Shown: positions 1 through 12,490, counted from the stretch's first letter. The stretch is DNA of 64,000 bases from Agelaius tricolor (GCA_023055355.1 JALJCS010000015.1:15296501-15360500), one strand, 5' to 3'. Numbers and translations: made by a program. Notes: generated by a model not told the origin, from the letters alone.

Positions 1-429
1 AGAACCGGGGCTGGATGGAGGCAGCAATGGGGACACCTGCCAGGCTCTGCCCCGCTTTGCCACCTCCTGGCCCACCTTTTACCTGGCAGCACAAGCCACC
101 AGCTCGGCTGAAGTTCGGACTCCAAGACCTCGGGGGTGTTTTCCAGCGTTCACATCCCACTCTGTATCCCAGCTTTTCGCACAAGACACGAACATCTTGG
201 GGCTGCGGAGCAGAGCCAGACTTCCAGCCCCAAACCCTCGTGGGTTCTCCATCCTGGCTTTTTCCATTAGACACGAATATCTCAGGGCTGGGGAGGACAG
301 AGCCAGACCTCCAGCCCCAAACCCTCGTGGGGTTCCCAGCACGACGCCTCGCCCGGTCCCTCCCCGGGGTGCCCAGCGCGATGTCCCCGCTCCCCGGAGC
401 ACTCACCTGGCCCCGCTGCGTCCCCGCGG

Positions 430-660
430 GCGGCCCGGGACAGCAGCGATGCCCGGGACAGCGGCGGACCCGGGACAGCCCGGGACAGCCCGGGATAGCC
501 CGGGACAGCAGCGATGCCCGGGACAGCGGCAGACCCGGGACAGCCCGGGACAGCCCGGGACAGCGGAGATGCCCGGGACAGCGGCGATGCCCGGGACAGA
601 GGCGGACCCGGGACAGCGGCGATGCCAGGGACAACTCGAGACAGCGCCGAGCCCGGGACA
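430..660. repeat. GC-rich minisatellite, unit about CCCGGGACAGC
   Basis: About fifteen or more imperfect copies of a 10-11 bp unit (CCCGGGACAGC, with GGCGATGCCCGGGACA variants) run in tandem. The lack of stops in several frames on both strands follows from the repeat and should not be read as coding. It would sit within or next to the proposed first exon. Confidence 0.85.
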
Positions 661-672
661 GCGGCAGCGCTC

Positions 673-682
673 GAAAGCGAAA
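673..682. promoter_or_regulatory. IRF/ISRE-type and PRDM1-type motif GAAAGCGAAA
   Basis: The plus strand reads GAAAGCGAAAGCGG. It matches the IRF core GAAANNGAAA exactly and also the PRDM1 (Blimp-1) pattern AAGYGAAAGYK. It lies inside the CpG island just upstream (in minus-strand sense) of the putative NLRC5 first-exon donor. NLRC5 is known as an interferon-inducible gene; use of this site is inferred. Confidence 0.5.
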
Positions 683-782
683 GCGGCGGCTCTGCCGGGA
701 AAGCACGTGGGGCTGCGGAGGGAGGCGGCCCCCGGATGGCGGAGAGGCAGCTCGGGATCCCCCGGAGGCAGCGGAGGTTTCA

Positions 783-1439
783 CTGTTCCCTCCTGGAATA
801 ATTTAGTTTGGGTCTCTAAAAGAAAAGACCTCTCACATCAGCGAGTTCAATAACTGAGCGCTGCTGCTGTGCTCAGCACTAAGCCGGGTCCCGCCCGGGT
901 GCGGCATCCGCGCACCTTTGGAGTTCACCTCTATCCCGCGCAGGCTGACCCCGCTCCTGGTTGAGAGGAATAGCGGATTTGTCTTTACAAACAAGCTGTG
1001 GGACTGTTGGTAGATAAAACTGGCACTGGGGGTTAAAAGAAACAATGGGAAGGATCCTACTGATTGATGAATGGAAAAAGATATTTGCTTTTACAAATAA
1101 ACTTTAGGTTTGCTGATAAATTAAATTAGACATTGAAAGATGAAAGAAACAACGGGGCAGAAAAATCCCCAAATTCTGAAAGAATTAAAAATGAAAAGAG
1201 AGGGTTATATATTAGAGGGAAATCTCTGCTATCAGGCGTATTGGGGAGTCTGTGCCTCTCAAGTACCTCGGCCAATGGGGAAAGAGAGAAGGGAAATGCA
1301 GCCAGGAAATTGGGATAAAAAGGAGGCTGCATCCTCCAAAAATTTGAGAGATCCCAGGGGAATGCCCCATGGCCTTTATTCGAAAAAAGTCCAAAAGGAC
1401 TCCTCTGTCTCCTTTTTGGACATAAACCTGTGGTGTTTG
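783..1439. other. No gene seen
   Basis: Between the CpG island and a CR1 fragment. The first 180 bases remain GC-rich, then the sequence turns AT-rich. I see no exon, repeat or motif I can support. Confidence 0.5.
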
Positions 1440-1670
1440 TGAATCAGTTTTCCTAACATGATTAAGGCATTTTCCCTAATAACCAACCTAAATCTCGCCT
1501 GCTGTAACCTGAGGGAGTTTGCACTTGTTCTGTCACTTGCTACCTGGGAGAAAAGACAGACAGAGCTCCAGCTGGCTCCATCCTCCTTTCAGGGATTTGT
1601 AGAGTGCCAAGGACCTCCCTGAGCTTCTTTTTCTCCAGGGTGGATCCTCCCAGTTCCATCAGTGCTCCTC
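1440..1670 (-). mobile_element. CR1 LINE 3' fragment
   Basis: The plus strand matches the reverse complement of the CR1 tail region as commonly seen in birds: a block like CCTAATAACCAACCTAAA, then TGTCACTTGCTACCTGGGAG, then TTTCAGGGATTTGTAGAG and a CTTTTTCTCCAGG segment. The copy is diverged and truncated. Boundaries are approximate. Confidence 0.8.
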
Positions 1671-2136
1671 ATCAAACTTCTGCTCCAGATCCTTCCCCAG
1701 CTCCCTTGCCCTCCTCTGTCCCCATGGAAGGGCAGCCCTGTCCAGTCCCCACCGAGCAGCCCCAGTGGGGCCAGGCACCTGCATGGCAGAAAAAGGGTGC
1801 TTTTCTCCTGCCATTTCCTTTTTATTAATGAGCATTAATAAAATTACATCCCTCTCCTGTGGGATGTCATTTAAGGGCTGTGGCTTGATGGAAGCCAGGT
1901 CCCCATGAGAGGACCTCATTGAGAGGACATCATTGTCCCACATTGCTGTGTAAGGAGTGAAAATGTCACCTGAGCACTGGTGGCTTTGGAGCAGGAGGGA
2001 ACATGGACAAGCCCTTGGCTGGTACTGAAACAGCTGGCAGTGATGGGAACAGGGTGAGAAGGGAGGTAGAAAACTGCCCACAACACCAGGGCTTCTTCCA
2101 GGGCACAGCCACAGCATCACAGCCTTGGTGCCCCTC
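1671..2136. other. No gene seen
   Basis: Unremarkable sequence between the CR1 fragment and the minisatellite. No exon or element recognised. Confidence 0.5.
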
Positions 2137-2139
2137 GGC

Positions 2140-2669
2140 TCCTGCTGTCCCAGGGACACAGCTGGGTCACACTCCTGCTGTCCCAGGGACACAGCTGGGT
2201 CACACTCCTGTCCCAGGGACACAGCTGGGTCACACTCCTGTCATCCCAGGCACACAGCTGGGTCACACTCCTGTCATCCCAGGCACACAGCTGGGTCACA
2301 CTCCTGCTGTCCCAGGGACACAGCTGGGTCACACTCCTGTCCCAGGGACACAGCAGCTGGTTCACACTCCTGTCTCAGGGACACAGCTGGCTCACACTCC
2401 TGTCCCAGGCACACAGCTGGGTCACACTCCTGCTGTCCCAGGGACACAGCTGGCTCACACTCCTGCTGTCCCAGGGACACAGCTGGGTCACACTCCTGCT
2501 GTCCCAGGCACACAGCTGGGTCACACTCCTGTCCCAGGCACACAGCTGGGTCACACTCCTGCTATCCCAGGGACACAGCTGGGTCACACTCCTGCTGTCC
2601 CAGGCACACAGCTGGCTCACACTCCTGCTGTCCCAGGGACACAGCTGGCTCACACCTGCCCTGGCTGCC
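2140..2669. repeat. Minisatellite, 30/33 bp unit, about 16 copies
   Basis: About sixteen tandem copies of TCCCAGGGACACAGCTGGGT followed by CACACTCCTG, with or without an extra CTG, TCA or CTA triplet, giving 30 and 33 bp forms. Every unit length is a multiple of three, so several frames on both strands stay open for 500 bases or more. The resulting repetitive 'proteins' are artefacts. It lies between CETP and the putative NLRC5 promoter. Confidence 0.95.
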
Positions 2670-3750
2670 ATGGAGGCCCTGAGGCCCCTCCAGCCTCCTT
2701 CCCCACCAGCCTGGGCACCAGCACCACTGAAGGCATGACAGCCCAGCAGGCAGCCAGGACAAGGAAGGGCCTCTGGTGCTGTGGGTGAGAGAGAAGCAGC
2801 TCAGAGGGACCTGGCTCCTATCCATGGTAATGCAGAGGGAGCAACCACCATGCCCAAGGAGCTCAGGAAATTGATCCCATCCTGCTCCCAGCCTCTTTCT
2901 GGGACAAAGTTTAATGCTTTTATTCTTCTCTGTGGTGGAAGAGACCATCATCTCTACCTTTGGTAATGTGATCACCTTTACAGGTGTTGGATTTATCACC
3001 CAAGATCTCCTCCAAGTGCAAAGACTTAAAAAAAACCCAAACAACATGAACTGGTACAGGAAAATAACTGAGCCACTTGAGATAAATTATTGCACTGTAG
3101 TAGGAAGGAAAAGGAACTTGGTGTTCGATTAGACACTTAAAGTTTCTCTTATAATCTCTTTTGTTTCCTTATAATTTTCTATGCTTTTTTCATCTTTGCT
3201 GTCACTCTGTCAACAACATGGCCATTATCAGTTTGGAGCTCTCCACTGAACCATCAGGGTCTGTAAAAGATTACTCTGGGCACAAGATCTCTGTTATTGT
3301 ACTGCACTGCAAGCTCACATCCCATTCACTTTTTTCAGCCTTATCCAGATCTTTTAGCATTACTGGTTCTAAGCTTACTGGGAGTTTGGTAATTTGACTT
3401 GCTGGATTCTGTCAAAATCAGGAGGCTCTTGGTGGAAGTAAAACCCAGGACGAGAATGAAAGGTGCTGTATTTCCAAAATGTAACAACAGAGATGCCAAA
3501 AGGTGGCAAAACCCATTTCTGCTGCCTCCTGAGACTGCTAACCCAAAGCCTGTGCACTTCAAGAGCCCAGCCCTGACTTCTAAGAATACAAGCCCTTTAA
3601 AGATCCTGAAAAAATAGTGTGGATTGAGGTACAGACTTCAAAATCTTTGCAGAAGAAAGGCTCCATGGAAGCACAGTTGCATAGAGCCTAGAGCATTTCT
3701 CAGGAAAAGGAAATAAAATTCAACCAAAACTGATTTAAAGCAGCTCATCT
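2670..3750. other. CETP 3' flank, nothing recognised
   Basis: Downstream of the CETP poly(A) candidate. No exon-like conserved peptide and no repeat family recognised. Confidence 0.5.
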
Positions 3751-3756
3751 TTTAAT
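3751..3756 (-). terminator. CETP: Candidate CETP poly(A) signal (ATTAAA)
   Basis: TTTAAT on the plus strand is ATTAAA in the CETP direction, about 65 bases after the CETP stop codon. It is the common variant hexamer. I see no AATAAA closer to the stop. Confidence 0.5.
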
Positions 3757-3820
3757 TGGTCCAGACACAATTTTTCTGGTTGTACACAAGTTCCTGTGCT
3801 CCTCTGTGAAGGGATGAGCT

Positions 3821-6800
3821 CTACAAACTTTTCTCAAGAAAATTAAGAAGTAAATGACTCGGGAAGCCAAAGTCAAGCTGTACAATTACATATCCCTAAA
3901 AAGTGGGGAGAAAACAGAAAATGTTATTTAATTGTTGCCACAATCCCAAAAGGGCTTTGAGAGCTGGGTAGCTCTGCTTACCTTTCTGGTAATGATCTCA
4001 GGATTTATGATGTCAAAGAGATCAAGCCTTTTGCTGTTCAGCAGTGAGGTCAGAGCTGATCCAATACCTGTGGGATCAGCAAACCCATCCAGTTACAGGG
4101 ATGTCCATCCTGGCTTGCTGCTGCTAATTGTGCCTCAATGCCCCACGACCTTCAGCCTGACAGAAAACTCACTTTTCCTTTCTCCCAGCCATTTACATGG
4201 GGTTCCTCATTCCCCAAGTGTATCCAGCAGAAATTTCAAACAGATTTCAATAGCAATTCAAACCACAAATGTGGTTCCCCTCACTTCCCTGTTATCAGTG
4301 TTATTGATGTATTTTTTTCAGTGCTCAGGTTTAGGAGATCTGATGTTAGACAATTTATGGAGCAGGCTGGACTTCCCCAAAGGAAAACTCACTTGAAGTT
4401 ACTTCTGGAATGCCAGCAACCAAGATCATATTCTGCAGGAAGCTTTGTATGGATGGGTCCTCCTGAAAACCAGAAATTTCATACAAAAATTATTTAAAAG
4501 ACATTGTTTAGCCTCAAATGGCTTAGAGAATACTTTTTTTAGGACTTACCCCACTTGGATCAGCTGTGCATTTAAACACTTTAATCTCTACACTGAAAGG
4601 AAGAGGGAAAAAGGGGAAGAAAAGTCACTAAGTGCTGCAGAGATCCTCCTTTTGTGCTGCTTTTAAACATGGGCCAAAAGAGGCAACTCCCAAGAGAGCA
4701 CAGCACCAACCTGGAGTCCACAGGCTGCAAAATGAGTTTCTTGTCTGCATAGGTAGCTTGGATGGTGGCTGTGATTTCCTGCAGAGAGAAGAACAGCAGG
4801 GTTCAGGCATAGCCTCCATAGCAAGGAGCTGCATTTGGATATTTTGGGTTGTTTTCTGGGAGCCAGAGCTCAACATCCTTTTGGCTGTACCTCCAGGTGT
4901 TGCTAGAGAAGGCCAGCACTTTCCTTCTCCCCTTGCATGCAATAAACTCCCCCCTGATGCCCACAGCCTCAGGCTCTGGAGCTGCAGGCTGGCTCACCCA
5001 CTGCACTCTTGCTATTTTGTGAATCCTGCACAAGGATGGAAGTGGCTTTCTAGGGTGTTCTTTCCCATGACATCCAGCTCAACATCTGACTGGATGTAGA
5101 GAGAACAGCCTCAGGGCTGCCACAGGTAGTCAATCCAATGCAGACCAAATTAAAAAAAGAAAGCAATCTCTGAATTCTGGCCACTTAGGCTCATTGCCTT
5201 GCTGTTGTCTGCATGTAAACACTCATTTAAGAGGAACGTTTTGTGATGCAGTTGCAGATCACAGCCAGGGTTTTGGCAATCCAGGAGCAGATCTCATCCT
5301 AGGAGCCACAATTTTGGGGATCACCTCTAGTCCAGTCCTTCTGCAATCCTTGAAATGTATTTCAAGATACCATTTGGGGCATAAGGAACAGCCATGCATA
5401 TTTCCTCTAACACCCTGCTAACAGGGGATACTTGCTGAGAGAATTATTCTCAGCTGTGGTTAAACCTTTAAAATTGAGTGTGCCCAGCCCTCAGGCAAGG
5501 GTTTGGGCTGGTTTTGTGTCTGTCTCAGCCCACAGCTACAAGACTGGACAAACACACTGCTTTCCTGTGATGCTAACCATGACAGGGAAGCTGTTGGCAT
5601 TTCTTTTTTCTGCTTCCTTAGATTGACTATAAAAGAGTTTGGGGTGAAACACAGTGTAATCAGGACCCTTCACACAGGCTCACATAGAGAAAAAGGTGAT
5701 ATTTTGAGCTCCACATTCTTCAGAGCTTCATGTCCATTTCTGACACAGTATACCCTTAGTGTGGAGCTGGAATTTGGGTACAAGCAGAGTTCAAGATAAA
5801 TATATTCCCATGGTGCCTTCACTTTCTCCTAAAACATCTCAGTGACACTACCCTGTGTCAGAGAAATGTTAATGGGGCTCCTCAGAGCTTTCTGCTGCTC
5901 TGACCACCTTGCACACTGATAGTGGCTGGCCAGCTGAGGGGCATTGAGCCAACAGGGCCACTGCCACCATTTCCAGCCTCAGAGGTCAGAGGAACACATG
6001 GGAGTGTTGAAAGAAACTGATTTACCTCCTCCACCTGCTGTGAGCTCCCCACCCACCCTTCCCAAAGGGCTCCCTGCACACCAGGGATGGTCCTGACCTG
6101 GGACAGGGCCTGTCCCAAGCTCTTCACAGCCAGGAGGTGCCAGAACTGACCTTCTCCATGTACAGGGCCACCAGGGGTTCTTCTCCTGCCAGGAGGATGC
6201 TGAGCTCCACTGCCACTGAGGACCTCACAATGGTCCCTTCAGGCTGAAAGGAAATCTGGGGCTGGCTGAGACTCCACACCTTGGCCACAGAGTCATTGTA
6301 GGAGGTGCCTTGGAAAATCTGGTTGGGTAAGGAGCAGAAGTTGAGTCAGGCTTTCTCCATACCAATTTCATGCCAGCTTGTCACACAGCTGCATTCCTTC
6401 TGCTGTCCCCAGCTCCTCCTCCTGTTCACCCAAGCCCAGTAACTCAGCCAGGTTTCAGGGAAACTGGAAACCAGTTGGAAGATGGAGATGGAGATGGAAA
6501 CCAGCATGGAAGATGGAGAATTCCTCCTTGCACAGCACAACTGCTTCTCCATCAGCCCCTCTTTTCCTCCATCTGGCCCACCCAAGACTCAGATTGCCAA
6601 GGGAAGGACCCAAGTTGTTACAATGCGACAGAATCCATTTGAAACGTCCTCATTTGGCATGCAATGCTCAGAACAGGACAAAAAGTTACCATCTGCACTG
6701 CCTTCCTCTGCACTTCTGAGTCTTCCATCTCAAACAGCTCCTTCAGAAACAAACCAGAAACAGATTGTGGAAAAACAAAAGGTTGTGCTTGCTCCTGGTG

Positions 6801-9800
6801 CAGAGCACTGAGGTGAGGGCAGGACAGGGCTGAGCTCCCCCAGCTCCCACCCTTTTTTCCATCCCAGTGATCCCCCAGAAAATCACATCCCTCTACAATT
6901 CAGCAGACAAGTTTCCTGTCAGCTGCTCTTATCCCTCCAAGGAATAACTCTGCCCTCTTGATAAGAGGGCACCAGTTCCAGGACCACATGAAGTGACTGA
7001 CTGTAGATTCTACCTTCTACAAAAACCAGCTCTCACCAAAACACGGTATTTAGTGAATTTTCCACTTTCTCCCCAAAATATGATGTATGGGGTAAGGAGG
7101 GCACCCCTCTGGGACTGACCTGGAGTTTCTCCCCTCTGAGGTCCAGCACCAGCTGCCCATCCAGGAAGGCTGCAGCAGCCAGGGAGCTGAGGCTGTGCTC
7201 AGAGAACCAGAAGTAGAGCATGCGGGACTCGGTCAGCAGGGATGGGGAGAAAACGGAGTCACTGAGCCTGCTGGAGCTGTTCCTGTACAGCACAATGCCC
7301 TGGGCAGGAAAACAAGGGGCTGGTCACAGCAAGTGGCAGGGAGACAGGAGAAAAGCCAACACCTGTGTGACCGTTTTTGGATGGGGGAAGAGATGAGGAT
7401 CTGACTCCATGTTTCAGAAGGCTTGATTTATTATTTTATGATATATATTACATTAAAACTATACTAAAAGAATAGAAGAAAGGATTTAATCAGAAGGCTA
7501 GCTAAGAATAGAATAGGAAAGAATGATAACAAAAGCTTCTGTCTTAGACAGAGTGTCCAAGCCAGCTGACTGTGAGTGGCCATTAATTAGAAACAACTGC
7601 ATGAGACCAATCACAGATGCACCTGTTGCATTCCACAGCAGCAGATAACCATTGGTTACATTTTGTTCCTGAGGCCTCTCAGCTTCTCAGGGGGAAAAAT
7701 CCCAAGGAAAGGGTTTTTTCATAACAGATGTCTGTGACACACCTGCATTTCCATGGCAAGGCAAGGGCCTGGCTGGACACAGCAGGGAGCATCAGCAGTG
7801 CCCCAGCACAGCCCCACAGACCCAGCCCCTCCAAGCCCTGCAGAGCACAGCATGGCCAGAAATCTTTGGAGTCTGAGCAGCCTGGGGTGCTTTACCTTGT
7901 GGTGGGACTCTATGTACGTTGCTTTTATGACAGGGTCTGATGCAAGGGAGATATCAACAGCGATGTCCTTGTACCGGACAAAATTGGCTGCGGGAAAAAC
8001 ACAAAAACCTCACACCAGAAACAGGACCTTGAGCAGGGATTGTGACTGTCACTTTTAGGGCTGGGTGCAGGGGGTGACAGGGATGTTATGAGGGACACAG
8101 GGGTGGCACAAGGGTTCCCACTCCTTTGGATGCTAGCACTGATCTTGCTAAAGCTCCCTGACTCTGTTTCTTCCCTGAGAAATTGGGATAATTATGCTCA
8201 GTTTTACATTGCACTCCTTTTCCCTGATATTTGGGAGTGGGAAATCTCCAGATGGTGTACAGCCTCATGCCTAATCCAGCAGTACCTGCTCCTGTTCTAG
8301 CTAACATTGGTCCTGCAGCATCCTGCACAGCTGATCAGTGCATACTGAAGAGAAATTCTTTATTAATTGAAATGTCTTTGAATCTATGTAATCATCCTAA
8401 AAGATTCAGCCCGATGCAGAAAAATCCAAACATAACATTACTACGGTTTATTTTGCTGCTGTCTGAGGGCTTGGGATCCCATACACATTTTTGAAGGACA
8501 TTTTTGATGGATGTGGCTACCACTCAAACATTAAAAGCTGTACATCAAAAAAGAAAGCAGAAAAAACAAGAATATTTACCTGCTAAATCAAGTATATAAT
8601 TTGTCAGCATCTGAGCAACAGCATTTATTTCCTTGCACACCTACAGGAGGAAAAGAGGGAGAAAATTAAGGGAAAGGGTAGGATTTTGCACTGCAGAGCA
8701 GAGCTGAGCCTCATTGAGGTCTAGGGGCTGTTGGTCAGAGTCCCATGACAGCCTCAGGGTCAGCAGCAGCTCTCACTTTGCCCAAGCTGCCTTTTTATTG
8801 TGGATTCAGTTTATTTGTCCTATTTTTCATGAGCACTAACATGTCACTGCTACTGTCTTGTGGGCAAGAAAAGTGTGTGGCATACACAGAGAGCTTCCCT
8901 CAGTCCACAGGCTGATCTTATCTTACCTCCCTCTTGAGGACAAGCTTCAGAGTGAAGGAGATGAAATCTGTGAAGAGCTGCTTCAGCCAGCCAGGCCTGT
9001 GCAAGACAGGGAGCACAGTGAGCTCTGCACGTTTGGGTGGGTGGCATTTGGGGACAATAAATCTCAATGCTGAAAGGGGTCAGACTCACTGCTTGTCTCC
9101 TTGGAGGTGAAGTGTGAGTTTGTGGAAAGTCAGGTAGCAGTCTGAAGCATCAGGAGCCACTTGGTCCTTTTGGCACACTGCAAGGGACGAAAGGAAAAAG
9201 GAAAAAAAAACAAAAAATAGTTGATTTGCTACTGAGAGGAGGAGGCAGAGTGCACTTTGCAGACACTGCAGGCCTGGAGCTGGAGCAGGGCATCACTGCA
9301 GAGGGCTCCCCACATCTCCCAGGGGATGCTTCCAAAGCATTCCAGGCCCTGCCAGGTTGGGGCAGGCAGGGCTGCCTTGCACCTGGATGGTTCCTGCCCA
9401 CAGCCCCAGCTGAGCTGGCCTGCCAGGCACTCTTCTTCCTCTGCATTCCTGCCAGCTGCCCTGGCCTCTGCCAGCAGGGACTCAGCTGTCCCCTGACACA
9501 ACCCAGGAGAACGTGGACAGCGCATGCAACCCACAAACCAGTGTAGGGAGGGAATTTATTCATATTGCAAAATGATTGGGTATTGCAGCATACTTACTCA
9601 GATTGATATTTAGCTGGAGATCAATGGAAGACTCAATTTCAAAATCAACTGAATGGAAAAGCTGCAAGCTGTAATGGCAGAAGAGGGGACATTGAGGAAC
9701 CTGAGCCAGGAGCAGCTTCTCCCTGACAGATGTGGATTTTATAACACCTCTCACAGCTGTCCTTGCACTGCACTGGGCCAACCCCCAGGACAGCCCAGTC

Positions 9801-12472
9801 CATCTCAGACACTCTGGCTTTAAATCATTGCAAACTCCTGCCTTAGTGGCACTTTGGAGCATTAACCCCCCTTTTTATCCACTCAGAGTTTATACAGAGC
9901 AACAAAGCAGAGAGACTCAGTCAACTCCTGTGCTTTGGCCATCTGGTCTTGTCGTGCAAGGTGAGGACAGAAAGGCAGAAAGCAAGATGGGGCTGAGAAG
10001 CTCTGCTGGAGTATAAACTCCTGTCTCAGGCAGCCATCAATGCAGGCAGGGCCAGAGAGACTGAGGAGAGCAGCCCCACTTGTGCTTTGCCACAGTGCTG
10101 GGGGCAGCAGCAGAGCTGGGAGGGGAGATGGACAGCAGGGCTGGGAGAGGAGATGGACAGCAGGGCTGGGAGTGGAAATCAGCAGCCGAGCTGGGAGGGG
10201 AAATCAGCAGCAGAGCTGGAAATGGAGCTCAGCAGCTCCAGCCCCACGGGCCAGTCCCAGGGGCAGCAGCAGAGCTGGGAGAGGTGCTCAGCAGCAGGGC
10301 TGGGAGTGGAAATCAGCAGCAGGGCTGGGAGGGGAGCAGGGCAGCTGCAGCCCCGTACTCACAACCAGGCCCCGGCGTAGCCGTAGGTCAGGGTCCCTTT
10401 GAACAAGGCTGTCACATTCCTAATGGAGATGTGGATGGCATTGTCCTCCTTGAGCTCCACCTCACTCCTCTCGATGGACAAGTCATTGACCTGGATGCTG
10501 GAAACAACAGAGACAGAGCTTGTCCCAGCCCAGAGGAGTTTGCTGGGGTTGTTTTGGGTTTGTTCCTGAGGAATGGGATCTCTGAGGGACTCCGGTGCCA
10601 GACTCTGGAGCTTTTGCAAATCCCAGGGCCAGGTACAAGGACAGTGACAGTGATGCTTGTGCTCAGCCTTGGTGCACTGTGCCATGTTTGGATACAAGGT
10701 TTTGGGATGATTTAAACAGGAAACATGGAACAATGCCCTGTTTTGTTGCAGTGCTCTGTGCAGCTGTGGCCATGACAGGAAGTCTGTTTTGTGAGTACAC
10801 CTCTGGATTTGTGGTCCCCAAATAAAAGTGAATAAAACAGAGACACCCTGCCTGCCTGCTTTGTCACAAACACAGCCAAGTGACATCCTGCTGACAGGGG
10901 TGGCTCTGGCAGCCTGGATGGGTCCCCTCTGCCTCTCAGTGTGCCTTGGGCACCATCTGCCATCAGTGGCCACAGGTGCCCCAGCCCACAGGGATGTTAC
11001 TCCCCATCCCCATTGTCAGAAATGAGCTCTACATGCTGCCTTCCCACTCATCTGGAAAAATAAATAACTTAAATAACACATTAGCAGCCAAACCTTAACA
11101 TGCAAATTGTCTGCGAGGCTTAGATCCAAAACTGTGTCTGCCCCAGTCCAGAGCTTTGTTTTCCCCAGGAACTGCTGGATCGAGGCTCCCTCCAAGGGCA
11201 GTTTCTGGTCCTCTGTGTGCCCCATCCCATCCCCTGGCACAGACACACACAGATACTCACCCACTGAGACCATAGGCCACCCTGCCCAGCAGCCTCATGG
11301 ACCTTTCCCCGGTGATGTTTGGGAACTGGGCGTTCCTGAAGGCTGCCTGAATGACCTGGGCTGTTTCCCGGTTCACTGTGGGTGGAAGAAAAGGGCAGAG
11401 ATGTCAAACTGCAATCTGTCCTGGCTGCAAAGCCAGAGCTGCTCTCTGGATTAAAGCACTACAGAAGGCTTTTATCTGAGGCATTTGTGTTGGATTCAGG
11501 AAGCACTAGAAGTAGTTTCAGAGTAAATAAGGAAAATTAAAAATCCCTAACTGTGACAGCTGATGGCAGCAAGGGACAGCAGCGTGTGTGGCTCGACAGC
11601 CGCCAGTGGGAGCTGTCCCAGGGAGTCGTGGGCAGCTTTCACACACCTCAGGAGCAGATTTTGGAAAGGGCAAGGCTGTGCTCATCCTTACACCACACAA
11701 GCTGCTGACTTTACCCCAGTGCTTTGCTTTGTTTCTGCTTATTTGTATTGCAGTCAGCTCTTGGGTCTATAAAGAAAAAATTCTGAAAATGTTTCTGTGC
11801 CCATTTTCCTAATGTTACACAGCCCATTCCAGTCTCAGCCTCAAGCACATCCTTGTACAGGATTTTTCCTTCCAGAAATACCCTCTGTTAGTTCAGCCCA
11901 GCATGAATACAGCTTTCTCTGCATGTCCCACTGTCAGATGGGACAGGACAGAGGTGTTCCCACCCTCCACAGAAGAATTAAGTTCTTCCCCCGCCTGCAA
12001 AGCTCCCAAATCCTTGCAGATAACCCCACAGCAGATGAGAACCTGTTTCCCCCCTTCTACCTACCGACCCCAAGAGATGAGATTGCAGTGAGGAGAGAAA
12101 TCAAGCACACATTTGTTCAAACTCTTTCATCATGCCAAGCCCAAAGGAACATCACTAAATCCTGGGGCTGAGGAGAGGAGATGAGGACAATTTTCAAGCT
12201 CCTTTGCCTGCTCATGCTTTAACCTGTGCTCCAGGCAGGTGTTCACACAAGAGGCAGAGAAGCAAGAAACCCCCTCCCTGGGCTGGTCTGCCCCAGATTC
12301 GCAGCAGAGCTGGGGCAAGGGCAGCCCCAAGGCGCAGGCACTTACACAGCAATGCCGCGGGCTTGGTCATCCTGCAGACGATCCCCGTGCCTCGGTAGGG
12401 AAAGGGCCCAAACTCGCAGGCTGCTGCTGCGTGGACAAGCCCTAGCAGGATGCTGAAGGTCCCCAGCACCAT
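3821..12472 (-). CDS. CETP: Cholesteryl ester transfer protein, 16 coding exons
   Basis: Secreted BPI/LBP-fold lipid-transfer protein that exchanges cholesteryl ester and triglyceride between lipoproteins. Exons (high to low): 12346-12472, 11261-11375, 10363-10497, 9598-9668, 9090-9177, 8927-8996, 8580-8640, 7896-7987, 7120-7299, 6690-6740, 6151-6318, 4711-4778, 4550-4592, 4393-4462, 3982-4067, 3821-3895. All junctions have AG/GT and the phases close to 499 aa (human 493). A hydrophobic signal peptide is followed by GIVCRMTKPA. Cys163 and Cys204 are 41 residues apart, as in the human disulfide pair. Other family landmarks are LYFWFSE, LFDIINPEIITR and the C-terminal amphipathic tail LDFGFPSHLLLNFLEKSL. 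I start at 12472 because its Kozak context is better and the signal peptide matches the human length; an in-frame ATG at 12490 would add six residues. Nothing looks broken. Confidence 0.96.
7366..7739 (-). mobile_element. Solo LTR of an endogenous retrovirus in CETP intron 8
   Basis: A 374 bp element with TG...CA ends, flanked by a perfect 6 bp duplication CACCTG (7360-7365 and 7740-7745), the target-site length usual for class II (ERVK-like) elements. No retroviral genes are present, so it is a solo LTR. AATAAA occurs on the minus strand at 7432-7427, about 60 bases before the end at 7366, which suggests minus orientation, the same sense as CETP. The internal text resembles LTRs I associate with passerine genomes, but I cannot name the family. 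Confidence 0.85.
10104..10345. repeat. CETP: Minisatellite (GCAGCAGAGCTGGGAGGGGA-type) in CETP intron 3
   Basis: Repeated 24-27 bp units built on CAGCAGRGCTGGGAG with GGGAGATGGA or TGGAAAT tails, ending just before the CETP exon 3 donor at 10362. The long plus-strand open frames here are repeat artefacts. Confidence 0.85.
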
Positions 12473-12490
12473 CCTGCCAGCCCAGCACAT

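Larger units (their letters stand above)
407..780 (-). promoter_or_regulatory. NLRC5: Putative NLRC5 promoter/5' non-coding exon (CpG island)
   Basis: A GC-rich, CpG-dense block. On the minus strand there is a good splice donor (GTGAGT read from 406 down to 401, preceded by GGGGCCAG), so an exon probably ends at 407. No protein-coding frame is convincing; the open frames here come from a roughly 10 bp tandem repeat. In human the order HERPUD1-CETP-NLRC5 is collinear. Here HERPUD1 and CETP both read leftward, so NLRC5 would start here and continue left of the window. An IRF-type element at 673-682 fits an interferon-inducible gene. The assignment rests on synteny and promoter content, not on NLRC5 protein sequence, which is not in the window. 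Confidence 0.4.

Noticed and set aside
2003..3047. Repetitive 80-260 aa open frames on both strands
   Set aside because: Produced by the 30/33 bp minisatellite, not by selection for coding.
7366..7739. Retroviral gene remnants
   Set aside because: The element is only an LTR; no gag, pol or env sequence flanks it.
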